DNA from: Lachnospiraceae bacterium JLR.KK002
GTDB taxonomy: Bacteria > Bacillota > Clostridia > Lachnospirales > Lachnospiraceae
Length of the DNA: 64,000 nucleotides
Assembly: GCA_036941025.1 (NCBI GenBank)
Contig: JAYMNP010000001.1
Span: forward strand, 744,001 to 808,000
Direction of reading: 5' to 3'
Shown here: positions 24,850 to 33,131 of the stretch, in pieces
How the letters are laid out: every line of letters begins with the position of its first letter
Numbering within the stretch: the stretch's first letter is position 1
The notes under the pieces: generated by a model
The model's database searches: none
The model's input: the letters and a program-made list of their open reading frames with translations, nothing else
What the model was told of the DNA's origin: nothing
Translations under genes and position numbers: made by a program

Positions 24850-25851
24850 ATGCCATTGAGAGCAGATACAATCACAAAGGATTATGTAAAAGATGCAGGC
24901 GTGTTTGCCGATATTTTTAATTACTATATTTACGGTGGGCGGCAGGTGATCCTGCCGGAGCAGCTCACGGAGCGTGATTCCACGAAGATAGCGCTGCCAT
25001 ACGGTGCGGACGACGCAGTGGTTCCCGTCCAGAAATTCCGTGATGTGCAGAAGCTGTATGCGGCAATGACGGATGGGAAGATGGAATATGTCCTTTACGG
25101 CGCGGAGAACCAGGCTGAAATCCATTATGCTATGCCTGTGAAGAACAATCTCTATGATGCGCTGGAATACGCAGGGCAGGTAGAAGAGGCGGCAAAGTCG
25201 CACCGGAAAGAAATGAAGCGGAAAAAAGAGGAGGGGGAGGCGTCTGCTGAAGAAGGCGGGAAAACACCAAGTGCAGGTGAATTCTTAAGTGGCTTCTGGG
25301 TGGAGGACAGACTGATACCTTCCATCACGGTGACTATATTTTTCGGCTCGGAAGAGTGGGATGGGCCGTTAAGCCTGTTTGAGATGATGGATGTGTCAGA
25401 TCCGGATGTGCTTGCCTGCATGGACAATTACCATGTGCGGCTGATCGCACCGGCGCAGATGACGGACGAGGAGATTATGAAATTCCAGTCCAGCCTGCGG
25501 GAAGTTATGCTATTCATCAAATATTCGAAGGACAAGGAAAATCTAAGCAGGGTGCTGGTGACCAATGAAAAGCGTTTCCGGGAGTTGGAGCGCAGAGCGG
25601 CTGATGTGATTGAAACAATTACAAATTCGGGAATAAAATATGATGAAAGTGAAGAGGTGGTCGATGTGTGTCAGGCAATACGAGAAATTCGGATGGAAGA
25701 GCGGAAAATTGGTGAGCAGGACGGCGAATTGAAAAAGGCCAGAGAAGCGGCAGAAAACTTGCATGAAATGGGACTTGATACGGATAAGATAGCTCAGGCG
25801 GTTGGCTATGCTGTGGAGACGGTAAAAGGATGGCTTGGGATTGAATCATAA
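24850..25851 (+). CDS. Rpn family recombination-promoting nuclease/putative transposase
   Basis: 333 residues. The PD-(D/E)XK-type N-terminal half shows KDAGVFADIFNYYIYGGRQV, EYVLYGAENQAEIHYAMPVK (the E-x-Q-like active site block) and LYDALEYAGQVEEA. A charged linker and a C-terminal regulatory half (MEERKIGEQDGELKKAREAA, MGLDTDKIAQAVGYAVETVK) follow. Rpn proteins are DNA endonucleases that promote RecA-independent recombination and in some cases act in defence. The ATG has AAAGGCGG upstream. It stands alone between two repeat arrays. Confidence 0.85.
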   Translation: MPLRADTITKDYVKDAGVFADIFNYYIYGGRQVILPEQLTERDSTKIALPYGADDAVVPVQKFRDVQKLYAAMTDGKMEYVLYGAENQAEIHYAMPVKNNLYDALEYAGQVEEAAKSHRKEMKRKKEEGEASAEEGGKTPSAGEFLSGFWVEDRLIPSITVTIFFGSEEWDGPLSLFEMMDVSDPDVLACMDNYHVRLIAPAQMTDEEIMKFQSSLREVMLFIKYSKDKENLSRVLVTNEKRFRELERRAADVIETITNSGIKYDESEEVVDVCQAIREIRMEERKIGEQDGELKKAREAAENLHEMGLDTDKIAQAVGYAVETVKGWLGIES

Positions 25852-26073
25852 TGCGAGGGTGTGTGCTGATATCCCTGAACAATATTTAACAGCGGCACAG
25901 GCGGCAATCTTGAATTGATGCCATAGGATTTTGGGTACTAACAGGCAAAAGTGTTGAAGAATGGATTAAAATCAAGGGATTTATGGTTTGGTGGGGTTCA
26001 TCACAGTGGGTGGTGGCCCCATTTTTTGGCGTTTAGTATGCCGCTGATAGGATGGCGATTGGGGCAAAATTAT
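25852..26073. other. Intergenic stretch without recognisable gene
   Basis: Contains no supported open frame, hairpin or promoter. It separates the Rpn gene from the left iterated-repeat array. Confidence 0.6.
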
Positions 26074-26149
26074 ACTATCACGCAAAAGTCGGGGTTTCCG
26101 TGATAGTATAAGAGTTTCCGTGTTTGTTTGGAGTTTCGCCTGTTTGTAG
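26074..26149 (+). repeat. Left iterated-repeat array flanking the Thoeris-like genes
   Basis: Core GAGTTTC(C/G) sites lie at 26092 (GGGTTT), 26112 and 26131 on the forward strand (20- and 19-bp steps). One inverted site (AAAGTC) lies at 26085-26090. Sequences such as CCGTGATAGTATA and CCGTGTTTGT follow the cores, the same words as in the right array at 28201-28414. Confidence 0.75.
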
Positions 26150-26321
26150 AAAAATGCTGTTGAAATAAGAAATTTTTTCAAAAATATTTGATGGTATTAG
26201 TGACTTCAAGGATGGAATATCGATATGGGTGGGTGAAATGGAGTTTAACGTTAAAACAGAATACTGATGGGGGAGTGCGTTTTCTTATTAGGTTTATATG
26301 TAAAATTTTTGCAATGAATAC

Positions 26322-26381
26322 TTGTAATATTTGGAAATCTGTGATATATTATTGTTAGCACTCGATATTAACGAGTGCTAA
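26322..26381 (+). promoter_or_regulatory. sigma-A promoter with CIRCE operator in front of the Thoeris-like genes
   Basis: TTGTAA (26322-26327), a 17-base spacer and TATATT (26345-26350) form the promoter. Five bases later a perfect CIRCE begins: TTAGCACTC (26355-26363), nine bases, GAGTGCTAA (26373-26381). The operator covers the start site, the textbook place for HrcA repression. AGGAAGG is the ribosome site before the ATG at 26421. Confidence 0.9.
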
Positions 26382-26420
26382 CAACACGGATTATGTTACA
26401 TATAGGAAGGATAGAAAATT

Positions 26421-27029
26421 ATGAGCAAACAAGTCTATATCAGTGCTGACTATGACCAGCTTTATGGTGATCGTAATGTTGTTGAAGAACTAAATAAATG
26501 GGGAAGTGATAGTCTCCATAAAGTAGATTTCATTGATATGTCGAAAGTTTCATCTGGAACTGTGGCAAACGGCGATGATTGTCGAATTTGTGATTTATAG
26601 GCGGAATTTAATAGACAGATTAATGCTTCATCGGCTGTGATTTTTGTTGTGGGTAATCAGACAGGTTCTCGCACAGCAGGCAGCGGCTGTGAGCGTAGCT
26701 CTAAAGAACAATGGCAATGCTCCTGCACGCCGTATAAACAAAATGCTAATGGTATTAAACTATGCAAGGGTCCCAGCGTTTCAACACCTGGCGAGAATGA
26801 TGATTATGGAAACATAAATAAATGTTCATATCTTCGTCATGAATTTGAACAAGCCAAAAAGAAGAAAAATACAATCATAATTGTTTATAATTCCACACGT
26901 AAGGAATCAAACTGGCTTCCTTCATATATGAATGGTTACGAAGACATTGCGAGACCATTTTGGAAAATTGATGATAATGGAAAGAAAGTTGGAGATTACG
27001 CATACATAAAGGAGGCACTTGGATTTTGA
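26421..27029 (+). pseudogene. ThsB-like TIR-domain protein with an in-frame TAG (codon 60)
   Basis: The frame of 203 codons starts MSKQVYISADYDQLYGDRNV and continues VVEELNKWGSDSLHKVDF. After TAG (26598-26600) come EFNRQINASSAVIFVVGNQT, SYLRHEFEQAKKKKNTIIIV and YNSTRKESNWLPSYM. This fits the TIR-like (DUF1863/MTH538) fold of Thoeris ThsB, which makes a cyclic-ADP-ribose-type or His-ADPR signal on phage infection. One base change (for instance AAG to TAG) would account for the stop, and the rest is conserved-looking, so decay is recent or the site is read through. The stop overlaps the next gene's TTG start. Confidence 0.75.
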
Positions 27030-27882
27030 TTGGCTTTATCCTAAAAAGCGTAGCGATGGCATTTGGTATCGCCACAGGTATATTTACTTTTGTGCCAGAG
27101 GCGTTTTTTGGAAAATACGAATGGGTAACGCACACGACCCTTGAACAATATAAATGGTTTGCTTTTTGCGACGCTCAAGATATTAACATAATAATTTCAC
27201 GACTTGTATGCTTTCTGCTTGTATGGATTGGAACATCGTTGTTATATGGAGCATTCCTGAAATTTCGAAGATGGACTACAATTAAAGGTCAGAATTATTC
27301 AATCAAAATTGAATATGGGAATATACTTAAAAGGAGGAAGTGCAAGAGAGTAATTAGTTTTGATGAGTGTTTTACAACACAAGTAGGAAATGCAACAGCA
27401 GATATTAATCCAAATTCTATATGTGGACAGTATTTATCCTTACATCCGAATTTAGATGTCCAACAGTTGATTGAAACAGCTCAAATAACACCGCACGAAG
27501 TAAATCAAAGTATCAGCATAAGACTCGGTATGACTCAGGAACGATAGTTCCGAATGGCGATGACTTATTGATGGCATTTGCCAAGTTAGATGAAAGGGGT
27601 AAGGGGCGATTCTTTTCTCGAGATGAATATATCAAGTGCTTGGATTTACTGTGGAAGGAATTAGAGAATTACTATTCTGAAAAAGATGTATGTGTACCAA
27701 TATTAGGAGCCGGAACAACATCATTTGATGGCGGGAGCGGAGCCTCCATTTCACAGCAAGATTTACTTAACATGATGATTTGGTCATATAAATTAAGTTC
27801 TCATAAAATAAAGGCTCCATATAAATTGCGTATTGTATGTAAAAAGAATAGTGATTTTTCCATCAATAATATAGATGGGTAG
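27026..27882 (+). pseudogene. ThsA-like membrane-macro effector (type II Thoeris), frameshifted
   Basis: The TTG start at 27026 has AGGAGG upstream and overlaps thsB. Two membrane segments (about residues 2-23 and 57-80) precede a macro-like domain (YSIKIEYGNILKRRKCKRVI, then SFDECFTTQVGNATAD). The first frame stops at 27547. The natural continuation is in another frame (YDSGTIVPNGDDLLMAFAKL, VCVPILGAGTTSFDGGSG) to 27882, so an indel lies near 27526-27531. In type II Thoeris the macro domain binds the TIR product and the membrane part kills the cell. The assignment is by architecture and context; it is a broken gene unless the indel is a sequencing error. Confidence 0.72.
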
Positions 27883-28200
27883 TCACAGGAATTATAAAAG
27901 AAATTTATGAAAAAAGAAGGATATGATAATAGTACAGTAAATTTGGGTTTTGCGTATTACTATTTGATGTAAATGACTCAAGTTAAGCGATTGGAATATG
28001 TCCTGATTTGAGAGCAATAACTCTGGCACTTAATGGTGTCTCCTTCCCAGGCAGATACAGACACAGAAAGCCGACAAAGCCCGTAAATACAGCACTTTCG
28101 GCACTACATAGCTTTCAGAGTTACATTATTTTCGTGTGTTTTTAAGGGCGTTTTTATATTTGTGAGGGTACGAACTTTTGTTCTGTAGTTCTTTTGCCTG
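27883..28200. other. Intergenic stretch without recognisable gene
   Basis: A+T-rich sequence between the effector gene and the right repeat array. No supported gene or clear terminator was found. Confidence 0.55.
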
Positions 28201-28414
28201 ATAGTATATACTCGTAGGCAAAACTCGGTTATTATCACGGAAACTCGGATACTCGCAGGCAAAACTCGATACTATCACGCAAAAGTCGATACTCGCAGGC
28301 AAAACCCATATACAAACACGGAAACTGCCTGTATTATCACGGAAACAGGATGGGAGTTTTCGTGATAGTATAAGGGTTTCCGTGATAATATACAGAGTTT
28401 CCGTGTTTGTATAT
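28201..28414. repeat. Right iterated-repeat array (ten sites at 20-21 bp)
   Basis: Seven AAACTC-type cores (reverse orientation of GAGTTT) start at 28221, 28241, 28262, 28282, 28302, 28322 and 28343, giving steps of 20, 21, 20, 20, 20 and 21. They are followed by three forward cores at 28354, 28374 and 28395 (steps 20 and 21). Alternating neighbours CTCGCAGGC and TATCACGG precede the cores. The main orientation is opposite to the left array, so the two arrays are inverted around the Thoeris-like genes. Confidence 0.8.
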
Positions 28415-28456
28415 GAAAAAGTGATAAAAGATGAATGAGCAAATGACAATACAAGG

Positions 28457-28484
28457 AAAGGGCTGTTTCGGCAGTCCTTTTTCT
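28457..28484 (+). terminator. Rho-independent terminator
   Basis: AAAGGGCTG (28457-28465) pairs with CAGTCCTTT (28472-28480) and runs into a T stretch. It lies just outside the right repeat array. The remaining sequence to 28766 holds no supported gene. Confidence 0.7.
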
Positions 28485-28766
28485 CATGTCTTAGGATTTC
28501 ACAATTCATTTCTTTATATTTCAAATTTTAAAGATATTTTTATAGCGGTTCAGAAAATAATAACTTGGAAAGTGGGGGAATCAGAGGTAATATGCTTACA
28601 CGGCGGTTCCTGTTTGTGCCGTCTTGCAGGGCATCCGTCCCTTTCAATTTAGAGAGAGTGAAGAATTGTTTTTTGGAAAGCAACCAACAGTTGCCGGATT
28701 GGAACGTATAGGTGGATTGATTATGGAAAAACGCTCAAGTATAATGAATGCCTGGAGGATGTCAGA

Positions 28767-29441
28767 ATGGAATTTAAAGAAAAATTGCAGTTGCTAAGAA
28801 CAAATATGAAACTGTCACAGGAAGAACTTGCTAACAGGCTGGATATATCAAGACAGTCTATAACAAAATGGGAGAATGGACAGTCTTTTCCGGATATTCA
28901 GAACCTTATACAGCTTAGTGAGATTTTTAAAGTCTCCATAGACAGGCTTGTGAAGGAAAATGATATCTGTACGATCAGTCTTTTTTGTGAACAGAAATAT
29001 CCTATGCAGGATATCAGGATTTTTTTGGTCAGGGCAAAAAATAACACATATATCACAGGTGAAAATGAAATCATGCCGTCACAGCCTGGTTCCCACGATT
29101 TCCGTTATGAAGATGGTGATTACCTGTATATGGATACTTACCTTGGCGGGCAGAAATTCATAGGCGGGGAACGAGTCTGGATAAGGAATCATGCAGTGTG
29201 GGCTATGAATTATTACGGGGAGAGCCTGGATGAGAATTTTGATATTATATTTTTGAAAGAAGCGCTTTCCCATGTGTCGGTTTCCATGCCGTTCCGAGGG
29301 CCGGAATTCTATCAGAAAGGCGATTATATGTACCAGTGCCAGGTGCAGGGTGATTTTGAATGTTTTTCAGGAGAGGAACGGATATATTGCAGGCAGAAAA
29401 AGGTATATGCCTGTATGTTCCACGGAGGGACTATCTTATGA
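28767..29441 (+). CDS. XRE-family regulator with DUF5680 domain
   Basis: 224 residues. The HTH_3 domain (residues 5-60: LQLLRTNMKLSQEELANRLD, ISRQSITKWENGQSFPDIQN) is followed by a DUF5680 domain (about 80-224: IRIFLVRAKNNTYITGENE, DGDYLYMDTYLGGQKFIGGE, VWAMNYYGES). DUF5680 is of unknown function and probably senses a ligand. GGAGGATG lies upstream. The stop overlaps the ATG of the radical SAM gene (ATGA), so the two are translated together. Confidence 0.88.
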   Translation: MEFKEKLQLLRTNMKLSQEELANRLDISRQSITKWENGQSFPDIQNLIQLSEIFKVSIDRLVKENDICTISLFCEQKYPMQDIRIFLVRAKNNTYITGENEIMPSQPGSHDFRYEDGDYLYMDTYLGGQKFIGGERVWIRNHAVWAMNYYGESLDENFDIIFLKEALSHVSVSMPFRGPEFYQKGDYMYQCQVQGDFECFSGEERIYCRQKKVYACMFHGGTIL

Positions 29442-30271
29442 ACATGGTAGAAAAAGAAGTAGTAGTAAAAGATCTGGTTACAAAATCAAATCTTCCGGCA
29501 AGCGATTATGTGATAAACCCTTATGTAGGCTGCCCTCATGGGTGCAGGTACTGTTATGCCTGTTTTATGAAGCGGTTTACGAATCATGGTGAGGCATGGG
29601 GGAGTTTTATTGACATTAAGCGGTGCGACAAGCCGATAAGCAAAAGGAAACTGCAGGGGAAGTCTGTTTTCCTGTCATCTGTAACGGACTGCTACAATCC
29701 ATTTGAGGAAAAGTACCGTAATACACGGAAGATACTGGAGCAGCTAATTTCCATAAATTGCGAACTGAATATTTCAACAAAATCCCATCTGATTTTGAGG
29801 GATATTGATTTATTGAAACAGTGTAATAATTTGAAAGTCTCGGTATCAGTCAATACATTGGATGAGCAGTTTAAAAATGATATGGATCATGCCAGCAGCA
29901 TCATGAAACGGCTGGAAACACTGGAAACATTGCATCAAAATGGCATATACACTGTTTTGTTTATGTCCCCTATTTTTCCGGGCATAACGGATTATAAGGA
30001 AATAATAGTAAAGACACAAAGATATGTGGATGAATACTGGTTTGAAAATCTGAACCTGCGGGGGAGCTATAAGCAGGATATCCTTGGCTATATAAAAAGT
30101 GCCTGCCCACAATTAGTGGAATTATATGATGAAATATATGTAAAAGGGAACATGAGGTTCTGGAATGATCTTGCTGTTGAGATTGAGGGATATTGTGCTG
30201 CACATTCAATAAAACATATCAATTATTTTTATCATAAGGAGTTGGTAGAAGCCAAGTTGAGGACAAAGTAA
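29438..30271 (+). CDS. SPL-family radical SAM protein (spore photoproduct lyase-like)
   Basis: 277 residues. The [4Fe-4S]/SAM motif is in VGCPHGCRYCYACFMKRF (about 29-46; the Cys spacing CxxxCxxC with an extra Cys). The TIM-barrel continues with VFLSSVTDCYNPFEEKYRNT, LNISTKSHLILRDIDLL and GIYTVLFMSPIFPGITDY. This is the Rv2578c/SPL-like subgroup, whose reactions are largely unknown, rather than true SplB. It overlaps the XRE-DUF5680 gene by four bases, a pairing that suggests the regulator senses its product or substrate. Confidence 0.85.
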   Translation: MNMVEKEVVVKDLVTKSNLPASDYVINPYVGCPHGCRYCYACFMKRFTNHGEAWGSFIDIKRCDKPISKRKLQGKSVFLSSVTDCYNPFEEKYRNTRKILEQLISINCELNISTKSHLILRDIDLLKQCNNLKVSVSVNTLDEQFKNDMDHASSIMKRLETLETLHQNGIYTVLFMSPIFPGITDYKEIIVKTQRYVDEYWFENLNLRGSYKQDILGYIKSACPQLVELYDEIYVKGNMRFWNDLAVEIEGYCAAHSIKHINYFYHKELVEAKLRTK

Positions 30272-30280
30272 CCAGGTAGT

Positions 30281-30318
30281 GACCGCCGATATGGACTTAT
30301 TCTCTATATACGGCGGTC
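30281..30318 (+). terminator. Stem-loop after the radical SAM gene
   Basis: GACCGCCG (30281-30288) pairs with CGGCGGTC (30311-30318), extended by ATAT pairs with a bulge. No strong T run follows. The sequence from 30319 to 30485 has no supported gene. Confidence 0.5.
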
Positions 30319-30554
30319 TATTGTTTATGCGGTCGGTCTGCAGGATATGCCGAAAAGCGATGGACTGACAGAAGCCTGTGCCCGATTTCCAATTCTGCAA
30401 AACGATTTCCGATTCTGCAACGGCAATTGAAAACTGTTCTGAATCCATCCACAATATAATTTGGGTTGGTTTGCCCTCTTAGGGGTGAATATTACGGTGT
30501 GGCGAGAGCCACCTGTCCGGACTAACGGAGCCACCCCGTTTCTTTGTTAATTAG

Positions 30555-31331
30555 TTACTTTGCCATTGCCGGATCCAGACCATATACCTCTCTCATAGAA
30601 AGGTCTTTGGCCGGATCAATACTTTCAATGTCAATCTTATAAGAATCATACGATATACGATCCATAATAGCATCTGCAAGGGTGCTCTCACCACCGCAGA
30701 TTTGCTGATACCACTCACTTTCGCGAAACTGGGAACAAAAGATGGTTGAAGATTTCTTACGTCTTTTATGTATCAGTTCAAAAAGGTTTCTGGCTTCTGC
30801 TTCTGTCAGTTTAAGAAGCAACCACTCATCAATGATCAGCAATACTGGCTTGGTATATTTTTTCAAGACAACCGAAAAAGTCCCGTTGTCTCTGGCAGCC
30901 TGTAAGTCCAGTAATAAATCAGGAAGGCGTACATACCGTACGGTATAATAGTGCTTGCATGCTTCCATGCCAAAAGCACAGGCCATGTAAGTTTTACCGC
31001 TTCCGGTTGCTCCGGTAATGAAGATGTTCCGGTATTCTGTGATGTATTCACAGGTTGCCAGGCGGCTGATTAATGCTTTGTTCAGTTTTCGACCGGAATG
31101 GTAATCAGTTGCTGCAATGCTGGCATCCGGCTGCTCAAACTCAGCCTGTCGGATCAGTCTTTTCAGACGATTGTTTTTACGGTTGCTGTACTCGACATCA
31201 ACAGGCATGCCGAAACGATCCTCGAACGGTACTTCCTTCATTGTGGCATCATCCATCTGGATGCGGAATGCATCTGCCATAGCGGTCAGGCGCATTTCAA
31301 TAAGTTTATCGATCGTACTTTGATTTGTCAT
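30555..31331 (-). CDS. istB: IstB ATPase helper of IS21
   Basis: 258 residues. AAA+ ATPase with Walker A GATGSGKTYMACAFG (about 106) and Walker B LLIIDEWLLLKL (about 160), preceded by the IstB N-terminal domain (LIEMRLTAMADAFRIQMDD). It assembles on target DNA and activates IstA. It overlaps istA by four bases. Confidence 0.93.
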   Translation of the reverse strand: MTNQSTIDKLIEMRLTAMADAFRIQMDDATMKEVPFEDRFGMPVDVEYSNRKNNRLKRLIRQAEFEQPDASIAATDYHSGRKLNKALISRLATCEYITEYRNIFITGATGSGKTYMACAFGMEACKHYYTVRYVRLPDLLLDLQAARDNGTFSVVLKKYTKPVLLIIDEWLLLKLTEAEARNLFELIHKRRKKSSTIFCSQFRESEWYQQICGGESTLADAIMDRISYDSYKIDIESIDPAKDLSMREVYGLDPAMAK

Positions 31332-32884
31332 GAACGTTTACCTCCATAGTATCTGGCTCCTCTTGTGATGCCGTGTGGTTTTGGGGCTGCTTGAGATTCC
31401 TTTGATTCATCCGATATGGCAGCAGGAGAATCTTTCATTGTAGCCAATAGATTTTTGATACTTTTATAACTGGGTTTACCAGAATAGGAAAGCGCCCTGG
31501 TGCAGACCTGTTCCAGCCTTTCTGGCGAATATTTCTCTGCCAGTTTCAACAATCCCATACAACTTCTATAGGATTGCTGTTCAACCCTACCGGAGGTAAG
31601 TATTGCATCGACAACCTTACTTGTGTTAATTCCAATCGAATCAGCCCATTTGCGGAACCGGTTACCATTCCACTCCAGATATTCCTGGTGCTCCTGTGGC
31701 ATATGTTCTATCACAGTAGAATACTGACCGCTTCTTCCATGAAGCCGTCGGTGGGAGGCAATCCGATTGTGATTATAAAATATTTCGACCGTTGTATCTG
31801 TTATACGCACATCAACCTTATTTTTGATATACTGATAAGGCACGGAGTAGTACATCTTGTCTACTGCGATGTGATAGTTAAACTGGACAGTGGCTTGTTT
31901 CCATTCAGCCAGTTCAAAAGGTGTAGCAGGCAACGACGCCAGTAATGGCATTTCTTCCCCAAGAAATAAACTGAGCCTGCTACATTCCTTTTTCTGGAAT
32001 TTACGAGCATTATAGGCATCCGGTTTTTCTCGGATAGAATCATTCAATTCGGTAAGAGAGAAAAACTGTTCATTACGAAGGGCTGCAGTTATCCAAGTGG
32101 ATATTTTCCCTACAGATCCTTCTACATCTGGTTTATCCTTGGGTTTCCGGACTCTGGCCGGAATGATGGCAGGATTATAATGTTCTGCCATCTCGTGATA
32201 AGTTGTGTTTAATGCAGTGGTATACCAGTCACTCTTTTCATGATTTACCGCTGTTGTGCAGTTATCTGAGACGAGCATCGGTGTAACACCACCAAAGAAA
32301 TCAAACATCTGGACATGAGCTTTGATCCAGCTGCCTGTTTTCTCATTCATGTATGCTTTTACAAAAGTGTATTGACTGTAAGTTAATACACCTACAAATA
32401 TCCATGCATTTGTGATTTCTCCAGTATCTGGATCAATGATGTGGGCGGGATCACCTGCCCAGTCAACTTCAATCTGTTCACCTGGTTTTCCCGGGATATG
32501 CATGGTAGCCCTGCGTTTTTCTTCATCCTTTTGGATGTAGTAGCAGAACCGGGAATACATCAGAGGTTCTTCGCCGTTCATACGGCATTCCTCACAGTAT
32601 TCTACCCAGAGAAGCTTTTTATTGACTCCATTCCGTAGAAGTTCTTTACGGATGTAGTCAAAGTCAGGCATACGTTTATTCGTTGCTGACTTATCTTTAG
32701 GGAACATCAGCTCCTCTGGTGTGCTGTCGGTCATGTCAAAATCCAGCGGCCATGAAAGATTTATTTCCGCTGCTTTTTTCAGAACCTTGGCGACTGTGTT
32801 TCTGGACACACCACAACTCTGTGCGATGTTCCGCTCACTGAATCCTAAGCTTTTCAAACGTAGGATTTCACGATATTTGGTCAT
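31328..32884 (-). CDS. istA: IstA transposase of IS21
   Basis: 518 residues. An N-terminal HTH (EILRLKSLGFSERNIAQSCG, VSRNTVAKVLKKA) precedes a DDE integrase core (EQIEVDWAGDPAHIIDPDTG for D1, PMLVSDNCTTAV for D2, KPDVEGSVGKISTW for E) and a C-terminal beta-barrel region. It cuts and joins the IS ends. GGAGGTCG lies upstream of the ATG. Confidence 0.93.
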   Translation of the reverse strand: MTKYREILRLKSLGFSERNIAQSCGVSRNTVAKVLKKAAEINLSWPLDFDMTDSTPEELMFPKDKSATNKRMPDFDYIRKELLRNGVNKKLLWVEYCEECRMNGEEPLMYSRFCYYIQKDEEKRRATMHIPGKPGEQIEVDWAGDPAHIIDPDTGEITNAWIFVGVLTYSQYTFVKAYMNEKTGSWIKAHVQMFDFFGGVTPMLVSDNCTTAVNHEKSDWYTTALNTTYHEMAEHYNPAIIPARVRKPKDKPDVEGSVGKISTWITAALRNEQFFSLTELNDSIREKPDAYNARKFQKKECSRLSLFLGEEMPLLASLPATPFELAEWKQATVQFNYHIAVDKMYYSVPYQYIKNKVDVRITDTTVEIFYNHNRIASHRRLHGRSGQYSTVIEHMPQEHQEYLEWNGNRFRKWADSIGINTSKVVDAILTSGRVEQQSYRSCMGLLKLAEKYSPERLEQVCTRALSYSGKPSYKSIKNLLATMKDSPAAISDESKESQAAPKPHGITRGARYYGGKRS

Positions 32885-33131
32885 AATTACGACCTCCTTT
32901 ATCTGTATTCACACCAACGGTGTGTATCTACAGTATAAAGGAAATATATGTAATAGAGCCTTTATTGTGGCTCTGAATTACCGGAATATGTGGCTCCCAT
33001 TCTCCGGAATGGTGGCTCTCAAAGTCCGGACAGGTGGCTCAGAGAACCCCGGAATAATCATTAGGGGGAAACTTTAGTTTATATGACAATTTGACGAAAT
33101 ACTATAAAATACGACAGGAAGGAGGGTGCTA

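Larger units (their letters stand above)
30486..33060 (-). mobile_element. Complete IS21-family element
   Basis: Inverted ends start TGAATATTACGG (30486) and, on the other strand, TGATTATTCCGG (from 33060), and share CCACCTGTCCGGAC. A 7-base target duplication TTAGGGG lies at 30479-30485 and 33061-33067. Sub-terminal GTGGCTC sites recur every 22-23 bp (32967, 32990, 33012, 33034; inverted at 30506 and 30528), the multiple transposase sites typical of IS21. It carries istA and istB. Confidence 0.92.

Noticed and set aside
26637..27029. Independent 130-residue protein after the TAG in the TIR-like gene
   Set aside because: It has no ribosome site and is the natural continuation of the ThsB-like frame.
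28201..28414. Possible CRISPR array
   Set aside because: Repeats are degenerate, only about 10 bases are shared, the period is 20-21 bp, orientation switches, and no cas gene is present.
28126..28524. 132-codon reverse ORF across the right repeat array
   Set aside because: Its repeated Ser/Tyr/Leu pattern is simply the translation of the DNA repeats; no ribosome site or conserved domain.
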